Source of the DNA: Rana temporaria
Lineage: Eukaryota; Chordata; Amphibia; Anura; Ranidae
Assembly: GCF_905171775.1 (NCBI RefSeq)
Contig: NC_053491.1
Span: 135,964,483 to 136,028,482 of the forward strand
Direction: 5' to 3'
DNA: 64,000 bases
Made by a program: the position numbers and the translations under genes. The notes under the pieces are model-generated. The model made no database searches. It saw only the letters and a list, made by a program, of their open reading frames with translations, and was not told where the DNA came from. Numbering within the stretch: the first letter of the stretch is position 1; each line of letters begins with the position of its first letter. This document shows positions 34,083-45,831 of the stretch, piece after piece.

Positions 34083-34629
34083 AGCGGAGGTTCACCCTAA
34101 ATTACAACGTTCTCTTAATTAAACAACTACCCATCGACTATACACAATCCATTTGTTTTTTTTTAATCAGAATCTTTACCTTAGTAATTCAGTAAACAGT
34201 CTTATGTCAATCAGCGTTTCCCCGCGGGAGTGGGCGTGTATTAGATTTTCCCCGATAAGCGCTATGTCTCCTGGGAGTGAGTGATGAGAATCCCAGGAGA
34301 CGGGCTGTGCTGTAATCCCGCGATATCTCGCGGGTCACGTGACTCGGCAAGCGGGTCATGTGACTCGGCAAGCAGGTCATGTGACGTGGGCGGCTACAAA
34401 TTCTCCATTTTAGGTTTGGAGTATGCCGGAAGGACATCCTGCTGGGCTTCACAGTGCCCACAATCAAGATGGAAAAGTCCATCTATGGATTTTTATAAAA
34501 TATCGTTTGCGGGAGAAAACAATTCCTGGCGGCTAGAAGATTGGGACACACAAGTTCCTTATTTACCAAGGTAAGAGCGGTAGAAGGATATTACAAAAAA
34601 AAAAAACGAAAACCCGCGGAACCCCCGCT
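34083..34629. mobile_element. TTAA-flanked MITE with AGCGGAGGTTCACCC end
   Basis: TTAA at 34079-34082 and 34630-34633 flank AGCGGAGGTTCACCC and the degraded mate GGAACCCCCGCT. It has a CpG-rich interior with three tandem GGTCACGTGACTCGGCAAGC-like units near 34335-34385. Same family as 23415 and 43049. Confidence 0.75.
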
Positions 34630-34633
34630 TTAA

Positions 34634-35500
34634 TATTTTAAAATCTTACTAACAATTTAACAATCAATTATCTCACTATTACTGCACTGTCAAGGAACAT
34701 CTATATGGTGTATTGCACTTGAAGTAAAATGCCTGATATATATTTCTGCATTTTTGTTGTATAAAGAATGTATTTCCTTGTAGCCCTACATCTAGCCCTA
34801 TGTATCAAAGGGAACAACCATATCCAGAATAAAACTTTTTTTGTCTACAGCACTTATCAAAAAATTATATTATGTCCTGTCTGTAGTCTTACAAAACCAG
34901 GAAGCATTTCCTAAAACTGGCAATAGTCCAGGAAGAAATGTATTAGAAGCTATTATGGAACATAAAAAACTAAGGCATTTTTTGGCATAAAGCATGCATT
35001 TTCAATAAGCTGAGAGGCTTAGGTATCACTATTAATAAGATAAAATAAGATACAATTTTATGTAATATCAATACAATCAGACAACTTAAAAATCAACCCA
35101 CAAAAATAAGAGCCAAAATACTTTCATCAGATTGGTGATGATAATAAACACATCAATTTATTAATAAAATACACGTTCAGTATCTCTAATGGTAGACAAG
35201 AAATGTTCTTGTTATGGTGAATATTTCAACCTGGAACAAATCATTTTGCAATGCATGCCCTTCCCTGCACTGCAAGGTTTTAATGCTTTTTTTGTTGGGG
35301 TGAGAAATAATCCTATGTGAATAAACAAACAATTATCAAATGTCCAAAAAAAAGTGCACAGTGCTCTTATCACATTCCAGTAATTTTTAGTATTCTTCAG
35401 TGAATACAGGTCACCCACCTGCCACCACCTTTACCATAAAAAAACTCACCAGATCATCATGACCTTCTTATATATTGTGGGTCACCATCCCATCAGGCTC
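34634..35500. other. Anonymous AT-rich DNA
   Basis: No repeat ends, LINE blocks or plausible exons recognised. Confidence 0.5.
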
Positions 35501-35540
35501 CTCATGTCCCATTAGGCGCCCAATAGCGGCGCCTTTTGTT

Positions 35541-35591
35541 TCAGCCAATCAGGTGACAGGGTAACCAAACCCGGTGCACCTGATTGGCTGA
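35541..35591. repeat. Hairpin: 15-bp arms, 21-base loop
   Basis: TCAGCCAATCAGGTG (35541-35555) is perfectly inverted at 35577-35591. It lies in a GC-richer stretch (35490-35960) that probably is an uncharacterised element. Confidence 0.8.
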
Positions 35592-35851
35592 GAGGTGGGT
35601 CAGTGTTAGGGAAGCAATGTATTATGTTCCCTAACACTTCCCTAACAAGACTGAGTAATCAGCGAACACACAGCAGTGCGCCCACTGGTTACCCTTTTGG
35701 AAGCCTATTAGAGCCCACGGGCTCTAATCAGGAAGCCTATTACAGCCAATGGCTCTAATCAGGCGCTTCCAAAACACACCCGCCTCTGTAATTCATATGC
35801 CCGGCACCCGACAAGGGGCCGGGCACATGAATAGGGGGTGGCAACGGCGAC

Positions 35852-35888
35852 CATAGATAGATTCATGCAATGCATGAATCTATCTATG
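35852..35888. repeat. Perfect 37-base palindrome
   Basis: CATAGATAGATTCATGCA, one central A, then the exact reverse complement. It would form an 18-bp cruciform stem with a 1-base centre and may be the internal hairpin of the surrounding unnamed element. Confidence 0.9.
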
Positions 35889-36338
35889 TGAGAGAGCAGG
35901 AGGGGGGCGAGCAGGAGAGGGGGGGTGGCGCTCCTGCGCCCTTTATGGACACACCCCCGCTGCCTCCATGTTTCATAAGCACCTTTAACAAACTTGCATA
36001 TGAATATAATGAGTCACACAGGATAGATTTTATGGGACCAGTTCAATCATACACAACTAGCCACTGTCTACTGTCTGTAAGTGCCTTAAAGTGGATCAAA
36101 TGTAAGTTATATTTAGTCTTTTTAGGTATATGCATGCTAAGTAATGAGTAAAAGTAATGCTGGCCATACATTACACAATTTTCTTGTACAATTTTCCTTT
36201 AGATTTACCAAACCATAAAATATGAAATCAAACCTAAATACTTTCAATGTGAATGCATTTAGGCAGGCCCTTGCACTACATTGTTGAAGATAAATCTAAA
36301 GAAAATTGAATAGAAAAATGGTAAACTGTACGGCTAGC
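35889..36338. other. Anonymous DNA with G-rich patch
   Basis: A GAGCAGGAGGGGGGCG-type stretch at 35896-35930 and nothing else recognised. A 93-codon frame at 35870-36151 has no identifiable domain. Confidence 0.45.
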
Positions 36339-36342
36339 TTAA

Positions 36343-37083
36343 AGCGGTTCTAAAGGTAGATTTTTTTTTATCTTAATACATTCTATTCATTAAAATAAAC
36401 AACTTTCAGTGTGCAGCAGCCCCCCTAATAGTTACTTGAGCCCTATGTCGATTCAGCGATGTTGTAGCCTTGACTGTCTGGGACTCTCTCTACTGACTGG
36501 CCAGGACACAGCAGCATCAACTGTCAATCAAAGTCAGTGAGCCAATGAGGAGTGAGGAGAAGCAGGCTTGAGGTGCGGCTTCCGTGTCTGAATGGACACA
36601 CAGAGCAGCGGCTTAGCTTGGGTGCCCCCAGAGCTTTTTTTCTCAGAAAATAGGTGCAGGAACTCAACCACGACCCCGTTCAGATTTTAAAAACAGTAGA
36701 AGGGTCTTAAAGGGGCATTAAATACCAGGATTAGATTACATACAGAATGCAGAGTTCAGGGGGGTTACACACAGAGTACAGAGCTGTCACTTGTAAACAC
36801 AGAGACCAGACTTCTGTGTTTTCAAGTGATTGTGGTGAGCAGGCACCAAAGGGTCTGAGCCAGAGGTGGTGGAACTGAGTTCCCCCAAGTTCCCCCTGAA
36901 AAAAAGCCCTGGGTGCCCCTATAGCAAGTTGCTTGCTGTGGGGGCACTCAGCCTAAGGAAGGGGCCAGGTGAACTGGGAGAATCTGGGCTGCCCTGTGCA
37001 AAACCCCTACACAGAGCAGGTAAGTATGACATGTTTGTTTTTTTAAACAAAAAAAAAACAAAAAAACAAGACTTAATATCACT
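36343..37083. mobile_element. TTAA-flanked MITE (family of 14091/39676)
   Basis: TTAA at 36339-36342 and 37084-37087. The left end is AGCGGTTCTAAAGG; the block TTAATACATTCTATTCATTA near 36374 and the GAGCAGGTAAGTATGACATG block near 37014 are shared with the other copies. Non-coding. About 36630-36900 may hold a further nested relic (TTTTTTTCTCAGAAAATAGG...). Confidence 0.72.
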
Positions 37084-37087
37084 TTAA

Positions 37088-37539
37088 CACTTACAGCTAT
37101 TTATTACCTTAAAGATCACACTTTTCTCCCTGACAATGACACCAGCTGCTTTTCTGTCTAGAAGGATTGCACCAATTTTATACAGGCATCGTCAAGGATC
37201 AACATCTACTGAAATGCCATCTTAAAGATTGCACAACCATATCAATTTTGATTCGTTCACAAATGTCTAATACATCTAAACCCTTGCTGCTGCCTCCCAC
37301 CTTGGGACTTGCTACAAAGTAACACTGTTGCAGTCTGATCACAGGGAAAGAGAAGACTGTGGAAATGCTTCTTTCTATCTGCAGCAGACTAATGACATCA
37401 GTTCAACCTAGGTAAAGTTGCTTGATTGGAGCACAAGGCCGGTTTTTATGCACACTGGACATTTGCAAATTATACTGTTGCTGTTTATTGAAACTGTAAA
37501 TATATGAAACCCTGTCAAGATATAACATTTTTTTTTTGT
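37088..37539. other. Anonymous DNA
   Basis: Nothing recognisable. Confidence 0.5.
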
Positions 37540-37712
37540 CACTCTGGGGTTCATTCCAAGGGGCTCCGATGTGCTTATGTCATTTGGAGCAGGGCCCTAT
37601 GATTCCTGTATTAAAGTTTATTGTATTTGTACTGTCTACCCTCAAGTTATAAAGCACTGCGTAAACGGTTGGCGCTATATAAATCCTGTATAATAATAAT
37701 AATAATAATAAT
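37540..37712 (+). mobile_element. L2-type LINE 3' end with (TAA)n tail
   Basis: CTGTCTACCCTCAAGTTATA then AAGCACTGCGTAAACGG, TTGGCGCTATATAAATCC and a TAATAATAA tail. It is a second L2-like subfamily, distinct from the tetranucleotide-tailed element at 2451. No coding sequence remains. Confidence 0.85.
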
Positions 37713-38110
37713 TTGGAGGGAACTCGATTTTCCTCAGAGATTGGTAAAACCTAAAATGGTTCCTGGAGCCCACAGGTTTTGCAGAGTCTTGGGAGGGATG
37801 AAACTTTCAATTCTGGGCCCAGGTTTTGCCCAGAACTGATTGTGCAACTGTGCGCAGGGTTTAAGTAAGGAAGGTGAGTAGAGTTCATGAATCCGCCATC
37901 CTCCATGGGTCCATGGGTTGCATGTGTGCACAAGAGAGTCTAAATGTTGTCCAGAGGAGCAGACAAGGACCTATATTTGAGGTCAACGCAGCAAAGCTGT
38001 AGGAGCAAGCCAAGGGAGCTGATATGAAGTGTTGGTTTTCTGAAGAATATAAACAACTAGCAGCACATACTCAATGTACCAAAGCTGTAAGAAAAGAAAA
38101 TATTTTAGTT
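37713..38110. other. Anonymous DNA
   Basis: No feature recognised. Frames at 37621-37933 are chance. Confidence 0.5.
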
Positions 38111-39050
38111 ACCGTATATACTCGAGTATAAGCCAAGTTTTTCAACACTTTTTTTGTGCTGAAAATGCCCCCCTCAGCTTATACTCGAGTCTGTGTACCT
38201 GATTATCCAGGACAATCTGCTTACATGCAGTCAGACTGTGGGCGTCCAGTGGAAAAAAGCCGCACCTCCTCCTCGTCCTGTTCTGTGATAGGCGAAACAC
38301 TCAGTTTCCCAGCAGAGACTATGTTCAGTGTTCTGCCTATCACAGACGTTATCTCATCCTCGTCCGTGGTCCTTGGTCGGTCTGGACCTCGTCCTGTTCC
38401 GTGATTGGCGTAACACTCCGTTTCCCAGCAGACACTGTGTTCAGTGTATCGCCTATTACGGAACAGGACAAGGTCCAGACCGACTCCTGAACTCAGCGTC
38501 CACCGGGCTCAGAACCAGGTATCGGAGACCAGGATCAGAGCAAGATCATTCTCCCCAGGTACCTTGCGAGACAGCTGGAACAGATTTTTTTTACAGTCCA
38601 GGTTATAGTTTGTCGGCTTGCTCTCTTTATGTCTAGCAGCTCCACCTTCCCCTAATTCCAGACCCTGCTGCGAATTTAGACACTGGTGCAGCTCTTCATG
38701 TTGCTCTAATTCCTCTGGGGTTTGTGGCTTTTTTAAACTGGACGCCCGCCGTCTGACTGCATGTAAAGGGCTAAGCAGGTATGCAGATTGGCAAAGTGAA
38801 GCTGTAATGGGCATGCAATGGGCACAGTGAGATGTGCAATGGGCAAAGTTAGGCATGCAGTGGGCACAGTGAGGCGTGCAAATCGGCACAGTGAGGTGTG
38901 AGGCATTGTTGACCCTCTTTTTCACTTAAAGTAGCTACTTCATTCTCACCCTAGACTTATACTCGAGTCAATAAGTTTTCCCATTTTTTTGTGGTAAAAG
39001 TAGGTGCCTCGGCTTATAATTGGGTCGGCTTATACTCAAGTATATACGGT
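38111..39050. mobile_element. DNA element with ACCGTATATACTCGAGTATA termini
   Basis: ACCGTATATACTCGAGTATA (38111-38130) is mirrored by TATACTCAAGTATATACGGT (39031-39050). The motif CTTATACTCGAGT recurs internally near 38178 and 38958. The interior has two related GTTCTGTGATAGGCG/GTTCCGTGATTGGCG copies and a GCAATGGGCACAGTGAG minisatellite (38807-38900). It is non-coding despite several 60-140 codon frames. Confidence 0.75.
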
Positions 39051-39671
39051 ATTTCAAAAATGTCCCTTTTTTTTTTCTACATAAGCATGTGGTTTTATTT
39101 CACACTGAGTATCTACATATATTTAGATAAGCTTAATTACTCCAGCAGGTAGAGGAAAGCAGTTGCCTTAGAAATCAGCAGGATGGCACAGAACCCTGAT
39201 GCTGTCTTGCTAATAGCAATATAAGCTTAAAGAGATTGTTTGTAACATATAGAAGCTTGTTTTATATTATCTCAAGTCTTTGATCTATTTCACTTGATCT
39301 CAACACATTGAATGAGTGCTGATCCCAGAATAATACTATCGCATACATTTCTGTTACTGAGGTGAACACTGGGTCAGATTTTCTAGCTTAACCAGCTTAA
39401 TTTTAAAGGCTTTAAATCCAGTGTAAATCTTTATTCACTGTTTGGCTTTCAGCATTTCCAGCCTGCAACATGCTAATGTAGATTTGTTCATCACCAACAG
39501 CTAGCTTGGAGTAATACAGTTTAATTTAAATACCAAATTTATTAAGAATTAAATCTCAGAACATATGTTTAGTCGTGATGCTTTACTTTATGTAATTTCA
39601 GTGGGTTGTTACATGTTTAATGTAATAGACTTTTGTAATTTAACAAATATGATAAACATTTAACACCTACT
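39051..39671. other. Anonymous AT-rich DNA
   Basis: No repeat terminus or coding motif seen. Confidence 0.5.
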
Positions 39672-40070
39672 TTAAAGTGATTCCAAAGGTTGAGAGTTTT
39701 TTCACCTTCATGCATTCTATACATAAAGGTAAAAAAATTCTGTGTGCAATTCCCCCCAGACCCTCCCTAATACTTACCCAAGCCTGATCTTGATCCAGCG
39801 ATGAGCACAAGAGCAGATGCTCTCCCGGCTCTCTGCCGCCCCATTGGCTGAGACACAGCAGTGGTAGTCAATCACAGCCAGTAAGGAGGGAACGGGGACG
39901 GTGCAAAGCTACGCTTTGTGTGTCTCATAGATGCACAAAGGCAGCTCGGGAGCAAGCACACACGAATGCCACCATAGCAAGCGGCAGGCTATGGGGGCAC
40001 TCGGCTGGGTACCAGAGAGGGAGGATTGGGACTGCTCTGTGCAAAACCATTGCACAGAGCAAGTAAGTAT

Positions 40071-42497
40071 AACATGTTTTTATTTTTAATTCAATCTTAT
40101 TTTATTCATAAGAAGAAAAGGAAGAAACACATAGACAGATAGCGTCTCAAACATTACATACAGTGAAAACACTTACATCAGCAGTAAGCAACGTGTTTGA
40201 CATAACAAACTCGTGTCTAAGATACTTGAGAAATGGGAACGAGAGCATGTGTACGCGGACCACTACAAGGCCGTTCAATTAAACAACCCCCAGATAAATA
40301 ATATGAATATTAATTGCATCCACCAACCTCGCATCTGTGAGGGGGTCAGTGTTGCGCCGTATATGGCATATTAGGGGAGATAATGCATGAGTCTGCAGGC
40401 AAAATAAGACATGGGGTCACATAACGAATCAGGAATACTAAGCGGGTCGGGGCCATGATACGTTTAGCTCTATAGATTCCTAAGGAAGTATTTAGAGATC
40501 AAGAGAAGGAGAAGAAGCATGGGCAGACAAAGAGGGGGGCAGAGAGACAGGGGAAAAGGGTCAAGGGACAAGAATCACTCCATCATGGCGTCAGGGTCAC
40601 ATCATCCAGGCCACCCTCGGCCCAAGAGATAAACTCAGAAGAGTATCGGAACATGGACCATGAAGTCCGGGTGAGAGAAAACTGCTCGCTTTTACCACCC
40701 TCTTCCGCTAACAGACGCTCAAGGTCCCTTATGCGGTCCACTTCAACAGCCCAATCCCCCAGGGAAGGCATGGTTGCCGATCTCCAATGACGGGGGATCA
40801 CCACTCTGGCCGCCGCCAGGAAGTGTCGTAGTACATCGTTTTTGATGGATTTGAACGTGCCAGGGAGTATAGATAGGAGAGCCATCTCAGGGGAAGGGTG
40901 AATAGAGGTCGCCATCAGCTTGCAGTACAATTTGAAAATCCGCAGCCAGAATCCCTGTACAGGAGGGCATTCCCACCAGATGTGGAGCATGGTTCCCCGA
41001 GATCCAAGACACCGCCAGCAGGTGTCCGGCACTGCCGAATTGAAATGGTGGATAGTTGTTGGGCATCTGTACCATCTTGTTAGCAACTTGAACCCCTTCT
41101 CTTGGGTCTTAGTGGCCAAGGATAGCTTGTGCGTCAGGATAAAACATTTCTTCCAGTCTATAAGGGAAATAGAGTGACGAAGGTCCGTCTCCCAGGCCAC
41201 TGTAAATGGCGGGGGGTCAGGGGAGAAGATACTGAGCAACATGGAGTAGAGTTGAGATACCACATGTGTTGGAGGTTCCGCCTGCAGAAGCAGCGCTTCA
41301 AACCCCGTCGGTTCAGCAAGGATGTCCGGAATGGATGGGAAGGTTCGAATGTAAGAAGTAATCTGTTGCCTCTGAAGCCACCGCATGGGGTGTCGGGAGG
41401 TCGGATCGGTCGGGGTATCAGCCCTCAGGGTGGGGTCTGCTCGAAGGACCTGGGCAAGCCTCCCATGATCCTCCTTTCGCCATGGTCCGAATCTCGTTAC
41501 GGACATGGCCGGCGGGAGGGCCGGGGTCCCAAAGAAGAGAGTCATAGGACCCATGTGGTTCGACAAGCCCCTCCTGGGTCGCAGGCGATCCCAAATCTGG
41601 AGCGTTTGAAGGGTAAGGTCGCCTAAAGGGCCCGAACCCCCCCGAACTGTAGGTAAGGTCCATGGGAGAGCGGAGAGTTCAACTGGGTTCATGTGGCTTT
41701 CCAACTGAACCCAGAGTTTGGTTGAAGAGTGATGGAACCAGTCTAATATACGAGTGAGCACCGCAGCCTTATGGTACAAGGAGGCGTCTGGGGCTCCAGC
41801 TCCCCCCCTAACCTTTGGAAGAGATAATGTTTCATATCGTATTCTGGGACGGGCAGCATTCCAAATGAATTTGGAGAACATCCGGCGCAGCTTCTTAAAG
41901 TACAAATTAGGTATATGAATAGGGATGGTTTGAAACAAATATAGGAACCTAGGGAGGACATCCATTTTCAGGGCATTTACTCTACCTAGCCATGAGATCC
42001 GTTTGGACGCATACGTAGTTAGATCTGCTTGGGTCCTAAGAAGTAGTGGGGTAAAGTTCAGGGAAAAGAGTTGGGATGGATCCGCCGGGATTTGAATTCC
42101 GAGGTACCTGATGGAGGTAGAGCCAGTCTTGAAGGAAAAAGTAGCGAATAGTCTCCGTAGGTCTGACTTGGATAAAGATACGTTAAGGATTTCAGATTTG
42201 GTGTAGTTCACCTTGAAATTGCTAACCTCTCCAAATTTCTGAAACTCCTGCAACACTGAAGGCAAGGATGTATGTGGGTGTGTCACGAACAAGAGCAGAT
42301 CATCCGCAAAAAGGGCAAGTTTAGTATGGGTGGGCCTGATCGTTATGCCCTGGACCGAGGGATTGTTACGTAGAGCAATGGCTAGATGTTCCATTGTAAG
42401 AACATAGAGGAGGGGGGACAGTGGGCAACCCTGTCGAGTCCCGTTAGATATAGAGAAGGTCGGAGATAGTGAGCCGTTAACATGTTTTTATTTTTAA
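40071..42497 (-). mobile_element. 5'-truncated L1-clade LINE, 19-bp target duplication
   Basis: AACATGTTTTTATTTTTAA at 40071-40089 and 42479-42497 brackets 2,389 bases. On the minus strand the copy begins in the middle of the RT domain and ends in a 3' UTR with GAATAAAATAAGATTGAA merging into the A-rich duplication. Target-site length, 5' truncation and A-rich 3' end are classic target-primed reverse transcription. Confidence 0.9.
40583..42478 (-). pseudogene. LINE ORF2 C-terminal fragment (RT palm/thumb to CCHC)
   Basis: Reading from the truncation point, the frame is open through SNGTRQGCPLSPLLYVLT, MEHLAIALRNNP and the RT active site ALFADDLLLF, intact FADD. It continues through IRYLGIQIP, SWLGRVNALKMDVLPRFLYLF, FIWNAARPRIRYETLSLPK and a C-terminal knuckle CWRCLGSRGTMLHIWWECP to the stop at 40583. 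There are no stops or frameshifts over more than 630 codons, so the insertion is young. It lacks endonuclease and RT fingers and is non-functional by truncation only. The clade matches the LINE at 18990, but the sequence is a distinct, better preserved subfamily with richer GC. A Met-start frame would be 603 codons. Confidence 0.88.
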
Positions 42498-42525
42498 ATA
42501 AAAAGGGTACCTAGTAAAACTTTAA

Positions 42526-43044
42526 AGCATGTCAAAGCCCAAAATCAGACATTTAATACACTGCAAAACAATCTTGTAAATGAACAAGACAAACAGTGCA
42601 CAACAATGCCAGTGGAAAGAACACATTCAATCACAGATGTAAAGTCCGTAATTAGCACGATGCTGTAGGGGGGATAAGCGGGAATGAATCTCTAGGAAAC
42701 AGGTAAGCATCAGCAGCTCCTCGCCAAAAGACATTGGAATATCCTCATGGAACATGAAAAACAGAATGAAGCAAGGCGCCAGATATAAAGATATATATAT
42801 TTACAATATATTTGTATTTTCAAGTAACAAAAAGATAATCTGTCACATTAGTAGTGCCCCCAGCATCATTCAATAAAAACATACAATATACTGTATAAGG
42901 CACTACTAGATCATCATAAGTAGTACAAAAACAGAGCAAATAGATCAAACACTCCTTCATCTGTAACATAAACCGAGGGAAATGTCCTCAAAAGAGACAC
43001 AGACAGCAAAAAAAAAAAGGGGGGGGGGACAGAGGCATTACATT
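42526..43044. other. Anonymous AT-rich DNA with G-run
   Basis: Contains an A-run/G-run near 43010-43030 and nothing else recognised. It might include old element ends. Confidence 0.45.
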
Positions 43045-43048
43045 TTAA

Positions 43049-44870
43049 AGTGGAGGTTCATCCTTAAACAATTATCTAACATTAACAATATAAAAAAGCC
43101 ACGCCAAATATCAAAACAAATGACTATGTAACATTAGACAGTCCATAGATAAGAGTGGTAAAGGATTTCAACCAATCATCCAGCAAATAGTATCAGTAAA
43201 ATGATCAGAGGATGATTTGCATGTAGGAACATTAGCTTGTCAGATTTTCAATGCACCTGGTGACATGCATACAATCTGTGTTATCCCACCACCAGAGACA
43301 TATATCAGCTTACCAGATGGCAAGCCTTTGGTGCAGTTGGCTATAGCCCAGCCACGGCCTTTAATCCCCTGGACCAGGATACTCCGAGATTACCAGCCAA
43401 ATAGCAGCTTTGTCACTTCCCGACTCCTCTGCGACCCCAGACCTTCTGTCACCGGCTCATGCGCTACGGGGGAAGAAATAATGAAAAGCACAAAGTCCGC
43501 GGAGTCCACAGAGGAGTCGGGAAGTGACAAAGCTGCTATTTGGCTGGTAATCTCGGAGTATCCTGGTCCAGGGGATTAAAGGCCGTGGCTGGGCTATAGC
43601 CAACTGCACCAAAGGCTTGCCATCTGGTAAGCTGATATATGTCTCTGGTGGTGGGATAACACAGATTGTATGCATGTCACCAGGTGCATTGAAAATCTGA
43701 CAAGCTAATGTTCCTACATGCAAATCTGCCTCTGATCATTTTACTGATACTATTTGCTGGATGATTGGTTGAAATCCTTTACCACTCTTATCTATGGACT
43801 GTCTAATGTTACATAGTCATTTGTTTTGATATTTGGCGTGGCTTTTTTATATTGTTATATTTTTTCTGTTATCGCACGCTAGCCGCTGCCTGAGGACTGT
43901 GTTGTGGTAGCGCGGTTTTGTTGTTTTACATTTAAATTATCTAACATTACATCCAGCATACTATCGACATGTAAAGTATGCTGGCATTTATTTATTTTTT
44001 CTCTGTACATACCGATTAATTGTTATTTTGGGCGTTCCTATTGAAAGCCTAGCTGATTGACGTCTGGTGAAAATCTTCCCATGGCGCATAAAGCGCGTAA
44101 CCAGTTTTCCATAAATAGCCGACCTGCGAGTCGGCTCTATACGGCGCCTGCGCCCGCCGTGTAGAGCTGACTGCGCAGGAGCCATATAGAGCCGACTCGC
44201 AGGTCGGCTATATACGAAAAACTAGTGACGAGCTTTATGAGCCATGGGAAGATTTTCACCAGACGTCAATCAGCTAAGCTTTCTTTTCTTTTTTTTTTAA
44301 GTGTATTTTGTGTGTGTACTCGAGAGAGAAGCCAGATTGCAGGAGTTGGGTGTAGGCAGGCCTCCCCCAGAGGCAATCTGCCACCTTTCTCCATACCCCG
44401 GGTGGCAATGGTGGGCGTGTGAGGGGGTCCCCCCACACAGCCTCCCCTTCCTGCTCCGCTTTGAAGCCCAACGGGGCAGAGAGACTCCCTATAGGGGAGT
44501 GAGAGGATCAAGCCCGCTCAACCAGCCCCGTTAGTCATTCGCCTCTCTTTTTAGAGACCGTGTGGTCAAAGTGCGTGCATGTTAACCCAATTTCGAGTGC
44601 GTGTAAGTGTGGTGGTTTTTGAGGGGGGTGGGCGTACTAAGCGCAGGCTTACCTCGCATAGCACACCCACCAGGAGCCGGGCTGAGACCACCAAACTCAG
44701 CTAAGCTTTCAATAAGAACGCCCAGTCCCGCGGGAATCAAAACCCGGAAGCCTGGGCGAAAATAACAATTAAACAGTATGTACGGAGAAAAAAAAAATAC
44801 CAGCATACTTTACATGTCGTTAGTATGTTGGATGTAATGTTAGATAATAGTTTTAGGGTGAACCACCACT
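43049..44870. mobile_element. TTAA-flanked hairpin element carrying a retroposed insertion
   Basis: TTAA at 43045-43048 and 44871-44874 flank AGTGGAGGTTCATCC and GGGTGAACCACCACT. Subterminal ATCTAACATTACATCCAGCA (43939-43958) is mirrored near 44826-44845. A central hairpin has 34-bp perfect arms (44051-44084 and 44242-44275) enclosing a CpG-rich palindromic core. It is interrupted at 43085-43934. Same family as 23415 and 34083. No transposase remains. Confidence 0.8.
43070..43949. mobile_element. Long-inverted-repeat insertion with 15-bp target duplication
   Basis: AATTATCTAACATTA at 43070-43084 and 43935-43949 bracket 850 bases. The insert is dominated by an inverted repeat: arms 43084-43431 and 43509-43856, 348 bases each, with the only difference I see being two adjacent bases near 43212, and a 77-base spacer. 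A 78-base unpaired tail follows with CTGAGGA and GGTAGCGCGG. The inverted arms encode the same chance peptide on opposite strands; they are not genes. Confidence 0.85.
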
Positions 44871-44874
44871 TTAA

Positions 44875-45831
44875 GTGAACTTTATTTTTCTGACATTTAT
44901 TGGAATTGGATCTAACTTGTTTCCCCTAAAGTTCTTGTACTTTTCAATGCATTGTTCCATCTTGCTCTCACTCACTAGTGTTGTCCATCTTAGTTGCCCT
45001 CTTTGTTTCCCTTCCGTATCTATTTTGCTGTTACCTTGCTTCTACTTGTTAACATTTGCGTTCCTAGGCTGTATGTGTGTTGTTCCCAGATTGTATGTTG
45101 TGTGTTGTTCCCAGATTGCTGGCCTCTGCTTTAGTGTCTTATACAGTTACAATTTCCTTAAAAACATTTTCACTATTTCACACTAGACTCCAGTACCCAC
45201 ATCAGCCATATAGGAAGGGGCTCATTCAGAATTTTTGGGAAAGTAAAATAAAGGTAAATACTTGTAGCTCAAATGAGAGGAGAATCCTACAGTCAGAAGC
45301 ACTGGGACCTCCCTTCGTAACCATGCTTGAGTAATAAAGTGTTACTAAACCTACAACAGTAAAATCAGTCTGCATAAACAGTAATCCATGCTTGTTATAC
45401 TCACTGTGGAGCCTAATGAGTTTATCCTCTGCATTGTGTAAAAAGACTGTTTGATCCTGTCTTCTCTGATTCTCTTTTTCTTTCACAGTCCCCAATCCAT
45501 TTGCTGATAGTACAGAGCCTTGGGGGCACTCTGCACATGCTCAGTTTGGTGTGTATTGCTAGAGAGTTTTTTTTCTTGGGAGGGTGCATGTAATTAGCAC
45601 AGGGCCAATCAGCACTGTCCAGACAGAGGGTTAGAGGTCCTGCAGGCTCATAGGACAGTCAGAGGTGAATGAAAACTCCTCCTACAAGCTTTAACCAGAC
45701 ACTGAATGAAGTCACAAGACTGCTATATACTGATGATGAAAAAGGGTATTTAGCAGTTTATATTTCCATGTTCTCTGTACTGTGTGAGACCAGATATAGT
45801 GAATACAGGGTCCTGGGCTTAGAAACACTCT
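44875..45831. other. Anonymous DNA
   Basis: T-rich stretch then mixed sequence. Frames at 44875-45186 and 45226-45495 show no domain. A GTTGTTCCCAGATTGTATGT pair near 45080-45115 is a short local repeat. Confidence 0.45.

Larger units (their letters stand above)
39676..42521. mobile_element. TTAA-flanked MITE split by an L1-clade LINE
   Basis: TTAA at 39672-39675 and 42522-42525. The left part (AGTGATTCCAAAGG, ATGCATTCTATACAT, GAGCAAGTAAGTATAACATG) is followed at 40090 by the LINE and resumes at 42498. The MITE therefore predates the LINE insertion. Confidence 0.72.

Noticed and set aside
43217..43723. Two open frames encoding the same peptide on opposite strands
   Set aside because: Direct consequence of the 348-bp inverted repeat; no family similarity, so not a gene pair.
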